From Batillaria attramentaria (taxonomy: Eukaryota > Mollusca > Gastropoda > Batillariidae), in NCBI GenBank assembly GCA_018292915.2, contig JACVVK020000340.1, positions 248,501-312,500 of the forward strand: DNA of 64,000 nt. Reading direction: 5' to 3'. Below, one piece after another: positions 33,040 through 45,905 of the stretch. Numbering within the stretch: position 1 is the stretch's first letter; every line of letters starts with the position of its first letter. Below the pieces are notes generated by a model. The model ran no database searches and had not been told where the DNA came from. It saw nothing but the letters and a program-made list of their open reading frames with translations. The position numbers and the translations under genes are program-made.

Positions 33040-33150
33040 TAAAAGTGCCCCTACTAGGGTACTGTACTACGAACCTTTCTTTGGCGCCGCCATTTTGAAC
33101 CAATTTCCCAGCATGCGTCTTGTTTCCGCCTCTAAGGTCATGACCTTATG
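33040..33150 (-). promoter_or_regulatory. Probable treslin promoter with E2F- and YY1-like sites
   Basis: Just upstream of the treslin ATG the sequence holds tttggcgcc (33080-33088), a consensus E2F site. It overlaps gccgccattttg (about 33086-33097), the reverse form of the YY1 motif. A perfect palindrome aaggtcatgacctt lies at 33136-33149. E2F control fits a replication gene; binding itself is inference. Confidence 0.5.
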
Positions 33151-33159
33151 TGCGCTACT

Positions 33160-33412
33160 TTTACTTTCGCTATCGACAGTGTGCATGCTCTTCTGTTTGT
33201 TGTTTGTTTTCATTTAAATCTTTGTGTAAAAATTACGTAGCAGACGAGCAACTAAGACTTTGCTACAATACATATCTCTTGCTTTTGTAGCAACAGCAGA
33301 CTTTGAGCTGACCGTAAATGGCAAAATCTTTTCCATTAGAAATTGCAGATTGCTCATTCCTTTGTTCTCTCTCTCTCACACACACACACACACAGAAGGC
33401 GTGTGCACATGT

Positions 33413-33478
<66 letters not shown>

Positions 33479-34380
33479 GAGCTCTTCTGGTTTTATTACA
33501 AGAAAATATTTACTCATGAACCTTACAAAGAACAACCACAGTAAATAATTACAACAGGAATGCACTCATCAGCACATGCAACACTTCATATTTTATGTAA
33601 AAACAAAACAGTTTCAGCTGTAAAACTCTTCTAAATTGAAAAGGAATATGGTATCAGTGGCTTGGGATATAAGTGACAGCATGGAGTAACAGCTCAATTG
33701 GAAATGGTTCTTTCTTGCTGGGAGGTTCGCATCGTCAAAGAGTTAAAGGCCAAGAAATGACAGCCATTTGAAGTCCATACAACAAACAGCACACGTAAAT
33801 GTGCAAAACTGGCAATAACGGTAGCATGTCCTCAACAAGGTGTTTCACAAATGTCAGTCTCAGCCCATATTACATGAAGTACTTCAACTTTAAACCCTTT
33901 CTTACCAGCAGTATCAGAACACAAGCATTACCATTATTTTACAGGTATCTAGCAAGTGGACACATGCACGTAATATGCACATTCTTTCATGCAAGTGAAA
34001 TACCGTGGTAGCTTTTTCTATGCCCACCCCTCCCCCCACCTCCTCATTTATTTATTATAAGTACAAGGAAGGCAAGGGTAGGAGATAAAAGACTCACTGA
34101 AATAAGCAACCAGAGCCACGCACGCACGCACACACACACACACACACGCACGCACGCACACACACACACACACAGTCAAAGGACCAAAATTACTTACTTT
34201 CAATCTCAGTATACCAACTGACACTCAACAGAACTATCACTGCTAATCAAAACTAACCACTGACCCACACATGTGAATTGTACAATCAGAATCAAAGTCA
34301 TCCCACCACTGAGTAACATCACTGTAGCAGCCAGGGTTTTCAGGTTATTTTTTTCATTTTTTTTAAAAAATGCACCTTTA
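33160..34380. other. Intergenic region between treslin and UGCG, with (CA)n at 33415-33473
   Basis: No coding signal. Holds microsatellites at 33378-33395, 33415-33473 and 34120-34175. Confidence 0.5.
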
Positions 34381-34388
34381 GTGCTGTG

Positions 34389-34582
34389 TGTGTTGTGAAT
34401 GATTGCATGAGATTAATAATAATAATAAGGGTACTTAAAAGACGCCCTCCCTCTCGCGGGAGCTCAGGGCGCCTTACAGAGAACACACACTCACTCACCC
34501 AGAAACACACACGACATGCCTCCACACATACATTTAACTAAAAACACATGATGTGTAGCATCATACACGAGCTGCCCCTGGC

Positions 34583-34643
<61 letters not shown>

Positions 34644-34760
34644 ACCAGCAAGATAAAGATGTGGCAACAGTTATTGGTTGAAGGCTGTGAAGAGGTGGGT
34701 TTTCAAATTTGTTTTGAAAGATAGTTTTGTGTCTGACCGATCGACTGATATGATTTTGTT
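34389..34760 (+). mobile_element. Interspersed repeat with internal (AC)n, copy 1
   Basis: Begins (taa)n, then gacgccctccctctcgcggg and gagctcagggcgcc, an internal (AC)n at 34586-34641, and ends near gaggtgggttttcaaattt. The reverse complement of the same layout is found at 47298-47672. Confidence 0.75.
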
Positions 34761-34890
34761 GCTGTGTTTTCGGGTTTTATGATTGCATCAGTACAGCAGT
34801 TACCTCCTGATGTGACCAGATGTACGTCCAGTTAAATTATTTACGCTTATGTTTGTGAGAGTCTGAACCAGAGAAATAATGGTATCTGGT

Positions 34891-35262
34891 GGGGCGGTCG
34901 GTGGTCTAGTGGTTAAGAGACTTGTCACCAATGCGAGAGGTCAGGAGTTCGAGTCCCACTCGGGGCAAAGAATTTTTCCTTCTCGTACGGGGTTCTCTCC
35001 GGGTACTCCGGCTTCCTCCCCCTCTGCTTTGGAAATGTTCAGCCCACAAAATTTGAAAAATAAATGCAATTCTAAATTCCGAAATTTAAGTAGCTGAGCT
35101 GACCCTTCGCACCACGTGATTGTAATGTGTTTATGTCCAGTGTGTGAGAGAATGCGTGTGATTCACGTGAGTGTGCGTGTTGGGTTCAGTTCGCGGCGCT
35201 TTGAGCCGATTCATGAAATTGGGTAAAGCGCCTATACAATACTCATTATTATTATTATTATC
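34891..35262 (+). mobile_element. S2-family tRNA-derived SINE
   Basis: Head ggggcggtcggtggtctagt, B box aggagttcgagtccc, body with cccacaaaatttgaaaaata and gtgattcacgtgag, and a (TTA)n tail. Confidence 0.85.
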
Positions 35263-35528
35263 TTTATCTGTAGCAGGACATGTCCTGGCTGACCATAAAC
35301 AGGCTGGGGGACTGCTGAAGGGAAAAAAGACTGAAACCTGGGCCAGGCTGCGGCAGTAGCACACTACTTTGGGACCACGGGGGCAACGCCCCACTTCAGA
35401 AAAACAAATGTTAGCATTTTAAAGGCTTCTAGTAGCCTCTACTGGCACTCAGAAGTAACATTTATACTGCCTTGGTACTGATATGCAAGCCTTCAAAACT
35501 GAAGTCCCACATACTGTACTACATTGTA

Positions 35529-35709
35529 CAGTCGAACCTGCCAAGGCGGTCACCTGTATAAGCTATGCCACTGTCTAACCTGGTCACCCCAGAGGATCCC
35601 CTGACATGCTAGCTGTTGACATGCCACCCTGGATAACCCGGTCACCTGTCTAAGGCGGTCAGTTTGGCCCCGTCCCTTGGGTGACCGCCTTACACAGGTT
35701 TGACTGTAA
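35529..35709 (-). mobile_element. Mariner-like MITE (M2), copy 1
   Basis: Ends tacagtcgaacctgcc and caggtttgactgta are inverted relatives with TA at the tips. The interior is the reverse complement of the element at 54948-55130. Confidence 0.8.
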
Positions 35710-36035
35710 TACTACTACTGTAATACATACTGTATTACATGTACCATGATACATGATTATGTGTGCAACCTTTTCCCCCTTCCTTTTTTCAGCTGAAACT
35801 TGGATTTTTTTTATTTTTTTATTTTTTTGCTGAAAGGATAGGAAATTTGATTGAAAACTGCCAAATGACTGACAATTCCCCAGCCTGATGTCTGCCTTGG
35901 TAAGAACGTAATCAGACACTTTTGAAAATGAATCAAATGAATCAATGAATGAAAATGAATGACTGATGTCTAACAAGGCTATGAAGCCCTGCTGAAATAT
36001 GTTTGGAACTGGCATGGTGTAAATGGGTAGGAGGG

Positions 36036-36077
36036 TGTGTGTGTGTTTGGGGGTTTAACGTCCTTTTCCACCACATA
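36036..36077 (-). mobile_element. S1 SINE, very short 5'-truncated insertion
   Basis: Only the S1 tail (ggggtttaacgtccttttcc) is present, flanked by gtaaatgggtagga on both sides (36019 and 36078). Confidence 0.75.
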
Positions 36078-36092
36078 GTAAATGGGTAGGAA

Positions 36093-36472
36093 GGTAATCG
36101 TTAAGAGTAGTATACGAAATTCTGGGAGCTATTTGCAAGCACTTTTTCGGGTGCTTTCGGTTCTGCTCGATGCAAAGAGACGTTAGACACCCTCACCTGC
36201 TCACTTTGACCTCTCCTTCCCCACAAACACGCACAAAATATCCTGAAATGACTGCCGACCGCAGCCGAGCAGTCATCTCCCCGCAATTTTGATTTCTGAT
36301 CCGAGTGCCGTTTCTCCGGTAAGCAGGCGACACGCGAATAGGAAAGGGCCTGTGAATGAATGAATGTGCTTCGCCGTTGATTCATCGTGTACACTGACAC
36401 AGAGCAGAGACACACATCTAACGTGCATGCAAATAGCTCCCAGAATTTCGTATACTATTCTTCACGATTACC
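36093..36472. mobile_element. 380-bp element with 44-bp TIRs (M4), Mutator-like by structure
   Basis: About 44-bp inverted ends with roughly two mismatches (outer bases ggtaatcgt, inner gggagctatttgca). Flanks gggtaggaa (36084-36092) and gggtaggta (36473-36481) look like a 9-bp target duplication with one change. No transposase sequence was seen. Confidence 0.75.
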
Positions 36473-37057
36473 GGGTAGGTATATGGATGATGGCTGTGTG
36501 GTGCAAACATACCTAGATTCAACATGTACACAAATAACTTGTTGGCTGTGGCACAGGTAACACTCGATGATTAGATATCACACAATATTGGTTGTAAATG
36601 CATCAATGTACCTGAGGGAATGGCTTCACAGAATTTTCTGACCATAATTCTTAAAGTTGACTTTCACATTTTACACCATAATATTTAAGTAAACTGACTC
36701 CATTTTGATAAAAATGAACAAAGGCGCACCTCACACATGAGTCAATGTGCACCCATAAGGAAACAACAAAAAACAAAAATGAACAAACCCCAAAACAACA
36801 ACACACAAAGAAGCCAACAACACAAAATCATAATTAAAGCATGATCAGCTGACTGAAAACCCATAAAGGTAATTTCAGCCAACAGTCAGCAGTTGACAAA
36901 AGCCCCCCTCCTCCCCGAACTTTTCCTGCATACTAGCTGTCATGGACAACAAAAAATGAACAACACAGAAGGTCACTACATGTGGCCAGCCCTGATAAGC
37001 TCACAATTTTTAAAATAATTTTTTTAGCATGACCTAACATGAAGAATTGCATGGTAA

Positions 37058-37549
37058 GGCCTCGTGCACGCTAGCGTCGGTGCTACATCGCACGCACACA
37101 CGCTTGTCGTGCTTTGCGTGCTGACGCACGGTGGGGCTCTCACATGTGGAGTCAGAATCGTGTGCGTGCTGCTTTCGGAGATATCGCCACGAGAATGAGA
37201 GCCATATTTTCGATTGTGATATGAATCGAGCTGAAAATTGTAGAGGTTTTCCTGTTCACAATACAGGTCAATGAGGCGAAACATTTCGTCTTCGCACAAT
37301 TCCGCCATCTTGGAAGAGAAGAGGATGGCAAGTGCTGGCCCTTGTGCTCTCTTCTGATTGGCTAAAATCACGCTACACGCGCGCGTCGAGCGCGCTGAAT
37401 AGAACATTTCCTATCCCAGCGCGACAGAATTTTTCAATCGTGCTACGTCTGTCGCTCCGCGCTTCAAGGGGTTGCACACGTAGACACGCGACAAAATTTG
37501 CTGCAAGCGTGGCGCGACAATGTCGCGTGACGCCAGTGTGCAAGGGCCC
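37058..37549. mobile_element. 492-bp Harbinger-like element (M5) with a coding stub
   Basis: TIRs ggcctcgtgcacgctagcgt and, on the other strand, gggcccttgcacactggcgt, flanked by TAA on both sides (37055-37057 and 37550-37552). The minus strand carries an ATG-initiated segment, MAELCEDEMFRLIDLYCEQ, which resembles the start of a MADF/Myb-type DNA-binding protein, the kind that accompanies PIF/Harbinger transposases. Confidence 0.7.
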
Positions 37550-37559
37550 TAAGTGATTA

Positions 37560-39400
37560 TCACATCATTTTTACGACACATTTTACAAACTAAGCAAGTT
37601 AACTGTGACTGTTTTTTGTTTGTTTGTTTGTTTTTGGAAAAAAAAAAGAACACTGTCACAATTAGCACATGCAACTAAATAACATCAACACCCCATGAAG
37701 AACAGTGTACACACCAGCAGCAGAAATGCATTAACTGGGTTTTGGAAAACCATCATTTCATACGCAGCCTACAGCAAAGTACATGTACATGTACATGAAC
37801 ATGGTTGGAACTTTTCAAAATGAAAAAAAACAACAATTTTTTGGCCACAAGCTAAAAAGCATGTTAGTTGGTTTATGATAGTGTTTGTTTTTGGTAGCAG
37901 ACAACACTGTAAGTACATAACCAAATTGTAAGTAGTGAGAACTGTCCACTCAGGAATGGGGGGGGTGGGGTGGGGGGGGGGGGTTACAATCAGTGGAATA
38001 GCACTGCTAGAGATGACCATTCCTTGATTTCCTGCCAGCAGCAATGTTCAAGTTTGGAAACTCTTCAGGTTTGAAAATGCCCCCCCCCCCCTCCCCCCGT
38101 TTGTGCTGCTCTTTGGCTATCAGCTACCACACAAGCAGCTATGTACAGAGATATGATAAACAACTGCTGGCTTGTGTTGTTAAGCTGCCTTGGTAACGGA
38201 GGTAAAAATTATTATCAAGGACAATGATCTGGCAATTTAATCACACTGTATCACTAATGGTCATGATTAATTTGGCGCTTTATAAGGCTGCCTATTTTCT
38301 CTTTTAAGTTGGTGTTTGTGTTTGGCTCTGCTGCAGAGAAGAATTTGTGTGGAGGTGAACAACACAAAAGCAGTAGGGGATGGGGGTGGTACTGGTGCTG
38401 TCCAACGAGAAGAGCTTCTACTGACAAAGCTGTGTGTGTCTCTGCCATGCCACCATAACACTGCCAAACCAAGTCTCAGTGAGAATGTTGATGTAACAGG
38501 GTTTGTTTGTCCGAAACAAATCTAAGTTCCCCTTAAACCTTTTTTTTTTAAAATACAGAATTCCTCGTCTGATGCCTTTGAAAAAGTAGATATTCATCTC
38601 AAGTGGGAAAAAGTTTTAGTCGAGCATAAAATATATTTACTGGTGCACACGACGACAACAAACACAGGTCATACAAACGCTATGTGCAATGTAATGGGAC
38701 AAAAAATATACGTATAAGACATAAGACATTTATTAAATTTCCAAAAGAGGAACATTGCTTTGTGGTCTCTCATAAAATAAACTTTTTTTTTTTTAAAGAC
38801 AATTTTAAGGACAAACAAAAAAAATGTAACTTTGGTGCTTGTGGATACAGTTTACTGTCATTTGGGACTTAACTTAGCATAATATTATGCATGCGCCACG
38901 CAAAGAATCAACAGCAAAGGGAAAAAAAATGAGCTGGAAATCTATGAAACAAGAAAAATTGTATAAAAACAAACATGCAACAACGATGGTATGAAAAAAA
39001 GAACCCAAGAAAACAATGGTTTTGAAGAAGGTGGGGGGTGGTGTGTTTATGAATCACATGTAAACAATATTCAAATGCAACAACCAGAGTTGTATGCAGA
39101 ATCCCAGCCTGATACAGGAATGATGGTGTCGCAGATGAAGGGGGCTGTATGCCAATAGATGATGCCAAAATACTGTTGAAAAATACCTACTAAAAACGTT
39201 CTGATATTGATTCCATATATTTAACAATCTAAGTACATTTACACGTCAACAATTTGTACAAATTTGCCACAAAATATAAATCAATATAAAATATATCAGG
39301 TCAAGAACTGAACATAACAAAATGTGAAAAACATGATCAATGGATATGTATCCAAACTGCACATGCTCAGAGAAATGTGTCTAATGATATTACAAGATTT
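37560..39400. other. Intergenic, no gene seen
   Basis: G- and C-runs at 37960-37983 and 38080-38098; otherwise unremarkable AT-rich sequence. Confidence 0.45.
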
Positions 39401-39402
39401 TT

Positions 39403-39733
39403 TCAGACCATATCGAGTCAAATCCATGTGCAGACTCGTTTGCGGTGCCTGTCTCGCCTTCGTGTACACACGCACGCACAAATATCAAGTGTGCACGCTA
39501 AAAATCCCACGTTCATCTTTCGAAGAAGAGTAGGCTGTGGCCGGTGGCGTGGTAAAACAGAAATACTGTCGCACGCACCAGAGTGAATAGCAGGGTGGAG
39601 GTTTGCACACAAAGTAGCGCCTAGTGGCAGCAGGCTTTCCCTGCTTCGTCCTCCAGCCTTGCGGCGCCTAGAGCATCTCATTAGAGATGGATACGTGCGC
39701 CGAGGAGTAGTCTACCATACCATACCATACCAT
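39403..39733 (+). mobile_element. S3 SINE, 5'-truncated
   Basis: Begins in the S3 body (gaccatatcgagtcaaatcc) and runs to the 3' end. Very close to the copy at 50371. It ends in a short (ccata)n repeat. Confidence 0.85.
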
Positions 39734-40263
39734 ACACAAGACTCAAAATTCATTCCATGTAATCAGCGGCCACTGATAACTAGTAACACATGGACTTACA
39801 TGCACATGCAAAGCTGAGACAACATTTGCTGGAAGTGCATTTTTAACTACAGTCACTTTGGCAGGCAGAGCTGACTCAGAAGTTATAGTCTGGTGTAATC
39901 AGAATGCTACGTACACTACCGGTTTTATTCAACATGTTTCTGTGCTAATGAGTGAGCTTTGAAGCTGTTCCTGCTCCTCCGAATAGAATTCACTGATAAA
40001 TTTTTCAAACTTAAATTGCTGATTACAAGTCTGAAATATGTCATGACTGCAAGAAACTACATGTAACTGAGAAGAGGTTTGTCTTCCACACTGAAGCACC
40101 TCTCGCATGCGGCCAAAATGCTCAACACAAAGTCAGGATGAGCCCTGTAAACTTGTAATGTTAACCCATCGACTCCACGTGACTTGTACAGCCTGCCCCA
40201 AATTTGAGTCCACTGTGGACACAGACGACCATAATGATCTGTCAGCTTTAAATCTGAACAGAA

Positions 40264-40720
40264 GCTGCTCTAAGTATGTAATAACAAAACAATAATAATA
40301 ATGATACTAATATATTACACTTGCAGAGCGCGGAGTTCTGCTTAGAAAAGCACTCAATGCGCTTTTTGCTCTCGCATACACACAACATTCACATGCACAT
40401 GCACGCATTTATACACATCAATACAGGCATACAGGCAGAGTTTAAACTTAAAAGATTAAAAGCTAGTTTGAAAAGATGTGTTTTGAGTTGTGCTTTAAAC
40501 TGCAGGAGGGAAGGGATGTTTCTCAGAGAAGATGGAAAGGAGTTCCAAACGCGGGTGGGGGGGGGGGGGGGGGGGGGGGGCACTATAACTGAAAGAACCT
40601 TGGCCAAATGTTTTGAGACTGACTCGGGGGACCTTAACTAGCTTTTCTGAGGGTGAGCAGAGAGTGCGGGATGTTTTGTATGTGGTGAGCTTATCAGAAA
40701 GGTACTGACTGGGGATTGGT
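40264..40720 (+). mobile_element. Retroelement-like repeat with (ata)n start and poly(G)
   Basis: Starts in an aataat tract, then gagcgcggagttctgcttag, an AC-rich patch, aaaagatgtgttttgagttg and a G run at 40557-40580. Its layout resembles the repeats at 34389 and 47298. Not identified further. Confidence 0.45.
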
Positions 40721-40729
40721 CAAAATGAC

Positions 40730-42510
40730 GGAAGGCTAATGTGGCAATCTTGTACTGAATATGGTACTGAACCGGCAGCCAGTGAAGCTCCTTTAACAAA
40801 GGTGTAATGTGATCCCGCTTCCATTTCTTCATAATGAGTATGTGCACTGGTATAGGGATACTTCAAACCAACACCAATGAATGAACGTGCTTTGAACGCT
40901 GCTCTTTTCTTGCTGGTACATGGCACATATAGGGAGGGAACACGTCTGTCTGGTTTCACGGCACAGATGAACGAACTGTAAAACACAGCATCATACAGTG
41001 ATGCAGAGCAGTATGTCTGTGTCTGTCATAGTACGTACACTCCAATCATTACTTGGCTAGATTGGATAAATGTTTCCTGTAAACAAAGAAAGAGTCAACT
41101 TGCTGATAAATGCTTGGTGGTACTTGTAAAATTATGACGACTATCCAAGAAGCTGATACACGTGTGGCGAATTATAAACCAGCAGATATGATTTGTACAG
41201 GACTCATACACACATAAAAAGACCAAATATGATCCAGTAAATGCTGGCGCAGTGAGAGCAACAGGCTTACACACAATGCTCGCAGCTTAATGCTCGCAGC
41301 TTGATGGCAAAATGGGACTTCTGTTTTAGATGTGATCTACATACAGATAGATGGAGCATTTAATTAACACTGATATACATAGTGAGGCACTGAAATGTCA
41401 GGTAACATAATCCCAAAGTGAGGAAGTGGTTCCTTACGACCACTGAGCATTCTTGTGTGCCGAGTCACAACTTTCAGAACACGCGAACAAGAGGCAGACG
41501 TAACAGGCACAAGCCTGCTGTTCAGGTTTTTCACATCACGCCCAAATATAGTCAGTGCATTTAAAAAAATTATTTTCATGTTTTGGTTGCAGTTAAATCA
41601 TTTGTGCAGATAATACACATGCAACACACCATACAGTACTTTTAACGCATTTTAAGGCCAGTTAAGAACAGTTTTTGGCCGATTCTTCATAATAAGTTAA
41701 CAACAATGCAGCAAGTGATACAGGTTTTGCACACACACATGCTGCCAGTGTGCAAATGGATCACTATTATCAACTACAGCCATGCAGGAAATGTTCTTGA
41801 AAAAAACACAAGAACAAAAAAACTGACAAAGTACTTCCTTGATTTGGTTCCATGATTCCCTAGCTAGTGCTGTCACTTATATTTTGGAAAACTCTTTGAC
41901 AGCACCTGATAAGATTACCAGCTTACATTCAATCACTCACACTGCTTGATTGGATGTAATCCCCTGGTTGGTAAAACCACAGAAAAGGTTTCACCATCAT
42001 AGATTAAGTAATCTTCACATTCGAGGGTGACATCATTGTTTTGTTTTAAACTGAACCCCAGAGTGAACAGAATGAGCTTTCAGCAAGTGATATAATACAT
42101 GTAATCAGATTGTGGAAAAAAATTATGCCATTACACTATCACAGAGGATTCTGTTATGGAAGTAAAAGGAATGCAGTTTTCATCAAAATGTTTACAAGAA
42201 TATACACTCAAGCAGTATTCAGAAACACTGTCAGGGTGAAAAGTTGTGACGGATTAGGAATACTGCATTTGTACTTAACTTCCTTCCTGCATTTGTACTT
42301 ACTGCAATAAACAAGCACTCTTCAGAATGCACGCAAAATTGTGCAACAGTGGGACTGAAACATCCTCTGAGATCATGAAGTGTCAAATATGGCCAAAGCT
42401 CTGCACTGTCTTTTTGCTGCCTGGAGAAGGCTGAAGGACACGCAGCACAGTTTGTGCGCAGAAAGTCTGACATGACGAATGAGGGCCACACACCTGGCCA
42501 CGGCCCCACG
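40730..42510. other. 3' flank of UGCG, no other gene seen
   Basis: The UGCG 3' UTR should lie in the right part. I found no clear polyadenylation signal. Confidence 0.4.
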
Positions 42511-43966
42511 TCACAAGTCAAAGGCATCACTGGACTTGTGCTCCACCTCGGTGTGTCCTCCATGGTATACGTAGTATGTGTGCTTCCCCCACTTAATTCG
42601 GTGCGGGTTCACAACAGCTTGGAGGAAGATGAATATGGACAGCAGTTCTCGAATGGACCAGCCCATGACGAACTTCAGCTTACCAAAAGGGAGAGGCCCA
42701 TTCTGAAACATTCAGATTCAGATTCAAAGTGAGATTGTTTTTTTCCTCAGAAGTAGCACTACCTTTGGCAAAACAATATGCTATGCCTGTTAAGACACTG
42801 ACTTAACCAATGAAAAGCCAAAGAGAAAAAGGACTTAAACATTCTCTAGAAGTTATAAGCCACTCAACCACCACCATCTACCCCCAGAACCTACAGTTGT
42901 GCAGTCTTAAACAACAACAACAAAAATCCAGGCATTTTGTTGTTGTTGTATTTTTAAACCATGCAAGAGGAGAAGCTGCTCTAGCTCTCTCGTGTCATTT
43001 GTAACACTTAGTTACTTCACACCACACAGTAACACTGTTACAAACTTCTCCCACTGCAACCCCCCAAAAACAAAAACAACAACAAAAAACAACAACAACA
43101 AAAAAACAAACAACAAACAAACAAAAAACGACAACAACCAAAAACAAAACAAATCAAACAGAAAATCCTGTGCTGAGTTTTTAACAATGCAAGACATACG
43201 GTGTTGCAAAGACATAACCACATCATATCACATTCTCCTCGCAACTCGATTAAGCCAATACACCATGCAAGACCCACCAACCTGGATAGTGCACAGCTGG
43301 ATGTAGTCGACGATAATAAACAATGCCAAATGACAGCAGAAGAAGATGAGGGGGTCAATGTTAAAGAAATGATACAGTGTAATGGAGGCCAAGAATCCTA
43401 GAGGGAGGCACTCAGTCAACGGCTCTAGGACGCTGGCCACCAGCGTCATCATGTTGAGACGTAGGCGGAGCCACCTGAAACGGGGAGAAATTTATTCCAT
43501 AATGTAGGTTTTTCTGCATGAAAATAAATGAAGACAGATTCACACGCTTTAGTTGTTAGTCTTAATTCTTTCTAATACACGTGCGTGCCAATGAAAATGT
43601 AAGGCTAAATAGGCCACACACTCTTACACTATCATATTCATTGACTGCCACTATGTAACAAGGGAGTTGACCTGGGAGTATTCATGATGACTGCTCATTA
43701 AAAAGTGTATCATTGCTTGCAGCTGTGTGGCTATTCGTGTAAAATGACTATGGTGAGGAGACAAAACCTGTGTGGGACATAACTGCATCTGTGTTAATTA
43801 GTACAAGGCAAGTTGCTTCCCTTGATGAGTATCATCATTGTCTGTGATGTACTGTGATACACTGTACTACCCAGGTGGAAATTTTGTGTATGTTGTGAGT
43901 GAATGTTTTTTTTTGTTTTTTTTTTATTACTAGTGGTGTTACTATTTGAATTGCTACTTGGATTTC

Positions 43967-44010
<44 letters not shown>

Positions 44011-44893
44011 TTGTTGTATATGTTTGTTTTGCAAGATATTTTCTAGAGTAACTTGATATTTTCTAGAGTAACTCGATATGTCCATCTATGTAAGGTCTGT
44101 TGTCTGTAAATGTCTGTGGCATGTATATGTATATGTCCTAAAAACAAACAAAAAAAGTAAAAAAAAGTGTATCATTCACTTAGCATCTTAGCATGCCGCG
44201 TGTGCAGACTGAAAGCAGAGAGAAGTACAGAGCTGTATCCATTTTCTGTGCATGTGTCAGATTTTTTCTGTGCATCAGGGGAGACAATTCAAAGGCAACA
44301 CTGAACCCACAGTGTTCCACAGATGAGAACCATGTCATTTCCAAATTAAAAATCTGGAAGATTCCAGTCATTATTTTAGGCTGATGAAACTGTTTATTCA
44401 TGATGCATGTTCTGACCTACGTGTATTTGTAAACTTGTCACAGATGAACCCTGTGCATCAGGGGAGACAATTTCTAAAAGCTGAAGCTCAATGCTTGTCT
44501 CCACGGGGGTGTTCTCTCTCTCGTACACGCACACACACACTGACCTGACCATGCGGTCCACAAAACTACTAACGGACACAGAGCTGACGTTCTGCTGCGC
44601 TGGGTATGCTGACATCACAAGTTTATAGCCCCTGCAAGACAAAGAATTTACATGAGGTTGTTTACTATGCACAACCAAACATTGTGAACAGTACATAAAT
44701 ATACATAAACATTTGGTATCCCCTCATCCAACGGCAGCTGATAGTTTCAAGGAATGTGTAAAAATCCGAGGGGAAATGTGTTTAAAAAAACAACAACAAC
44801 AACAACAAAAAAACCCTAAAAAACATGACACTGAAACATTTGTTATACTTTCTCAAGTCAGTCATGAAAACAGTTGTGGATTATTATAAAGTT

Positions 44894-44936
<43 letters not shown>

Positions 44937-45379
44937 TAAAGTAAAGATTGAATCTCCTGCCTCTTCCCACCGCCTGGATGTTGAAATATAACAGTAAAAT
45001 ACATAATTTCTATGAGAGGTCCCAGAAAGCACAAACATTCTGCTTTTGACTACATCAGAACTAAAAAAATCTAAAACTGAAATATGTATGCAAAAAAAAT
45101 TACTTCTCATGCATGGCCTTAGTCAGGAAGTAGTCCTCGGCAAGGTAATGTTTGCCAAACCACCCAAGGCCATTCAACTGGTCGAGGAGGGATTTTTTGA
45201 ACAAGTACGACATGCCAGTCACACAGCACAACCCCAGCATGTTGAAAGCAATGTAGTACCGTGCCAGGGCACAGCCAAAGTAAATCTGCAATGCAAAGAG
45301 AGAGAAATCTGTGTAACTATGCTGTGTTCTACTGAGGCAGAAGACGCAGTTTCTGGCGCGCGCGCGCGCGAGACAGAGC

Positions 45380-45410
<31 letters not shown>

Positions 45411-45848
45411 TGAGTGTGCGTGCGTGTGTTCATTGTAAGTTCACAGTTCACTAAACCAAGGAATTGCATACAAGCATGCAGACAGTACTGTTTGGTAGGG
45501 ACTGGTGCAGTTATACAAACTGAAATAACCATGACAACTGTCTGTAGAAAGTGTTTGTATGCTTACACATACCTTTTCAACAACACTGCCTAGACCACTG
45601 GCTTGTGTGAAGAACGGCATCTGATGCACCAGGGCTACATTGGGCTGCTGCAGTTTGATCACCATGTCTTCTAAAATTTCTGTCGATGCTGAACAATAAA
45701 ACAGGATACCATTTTAACTGCAGATCTTATCATGAAGAAAAAGCACATCATCCATTAAAATTTTTTGTTTTTATGCCTGTGCACAAGGAAAACTCAGAAA
45801 CACACACATCAACCCACCCTCTTACATGCACGTACACACGTACACACA

Positions 45849-45905
<57 letters not shown>

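Noticed and set aside
36101..36415. 104-codon ORF
   Set aside because: Lies within the TIR element M4 and ends in its inverted repeat; no domain.
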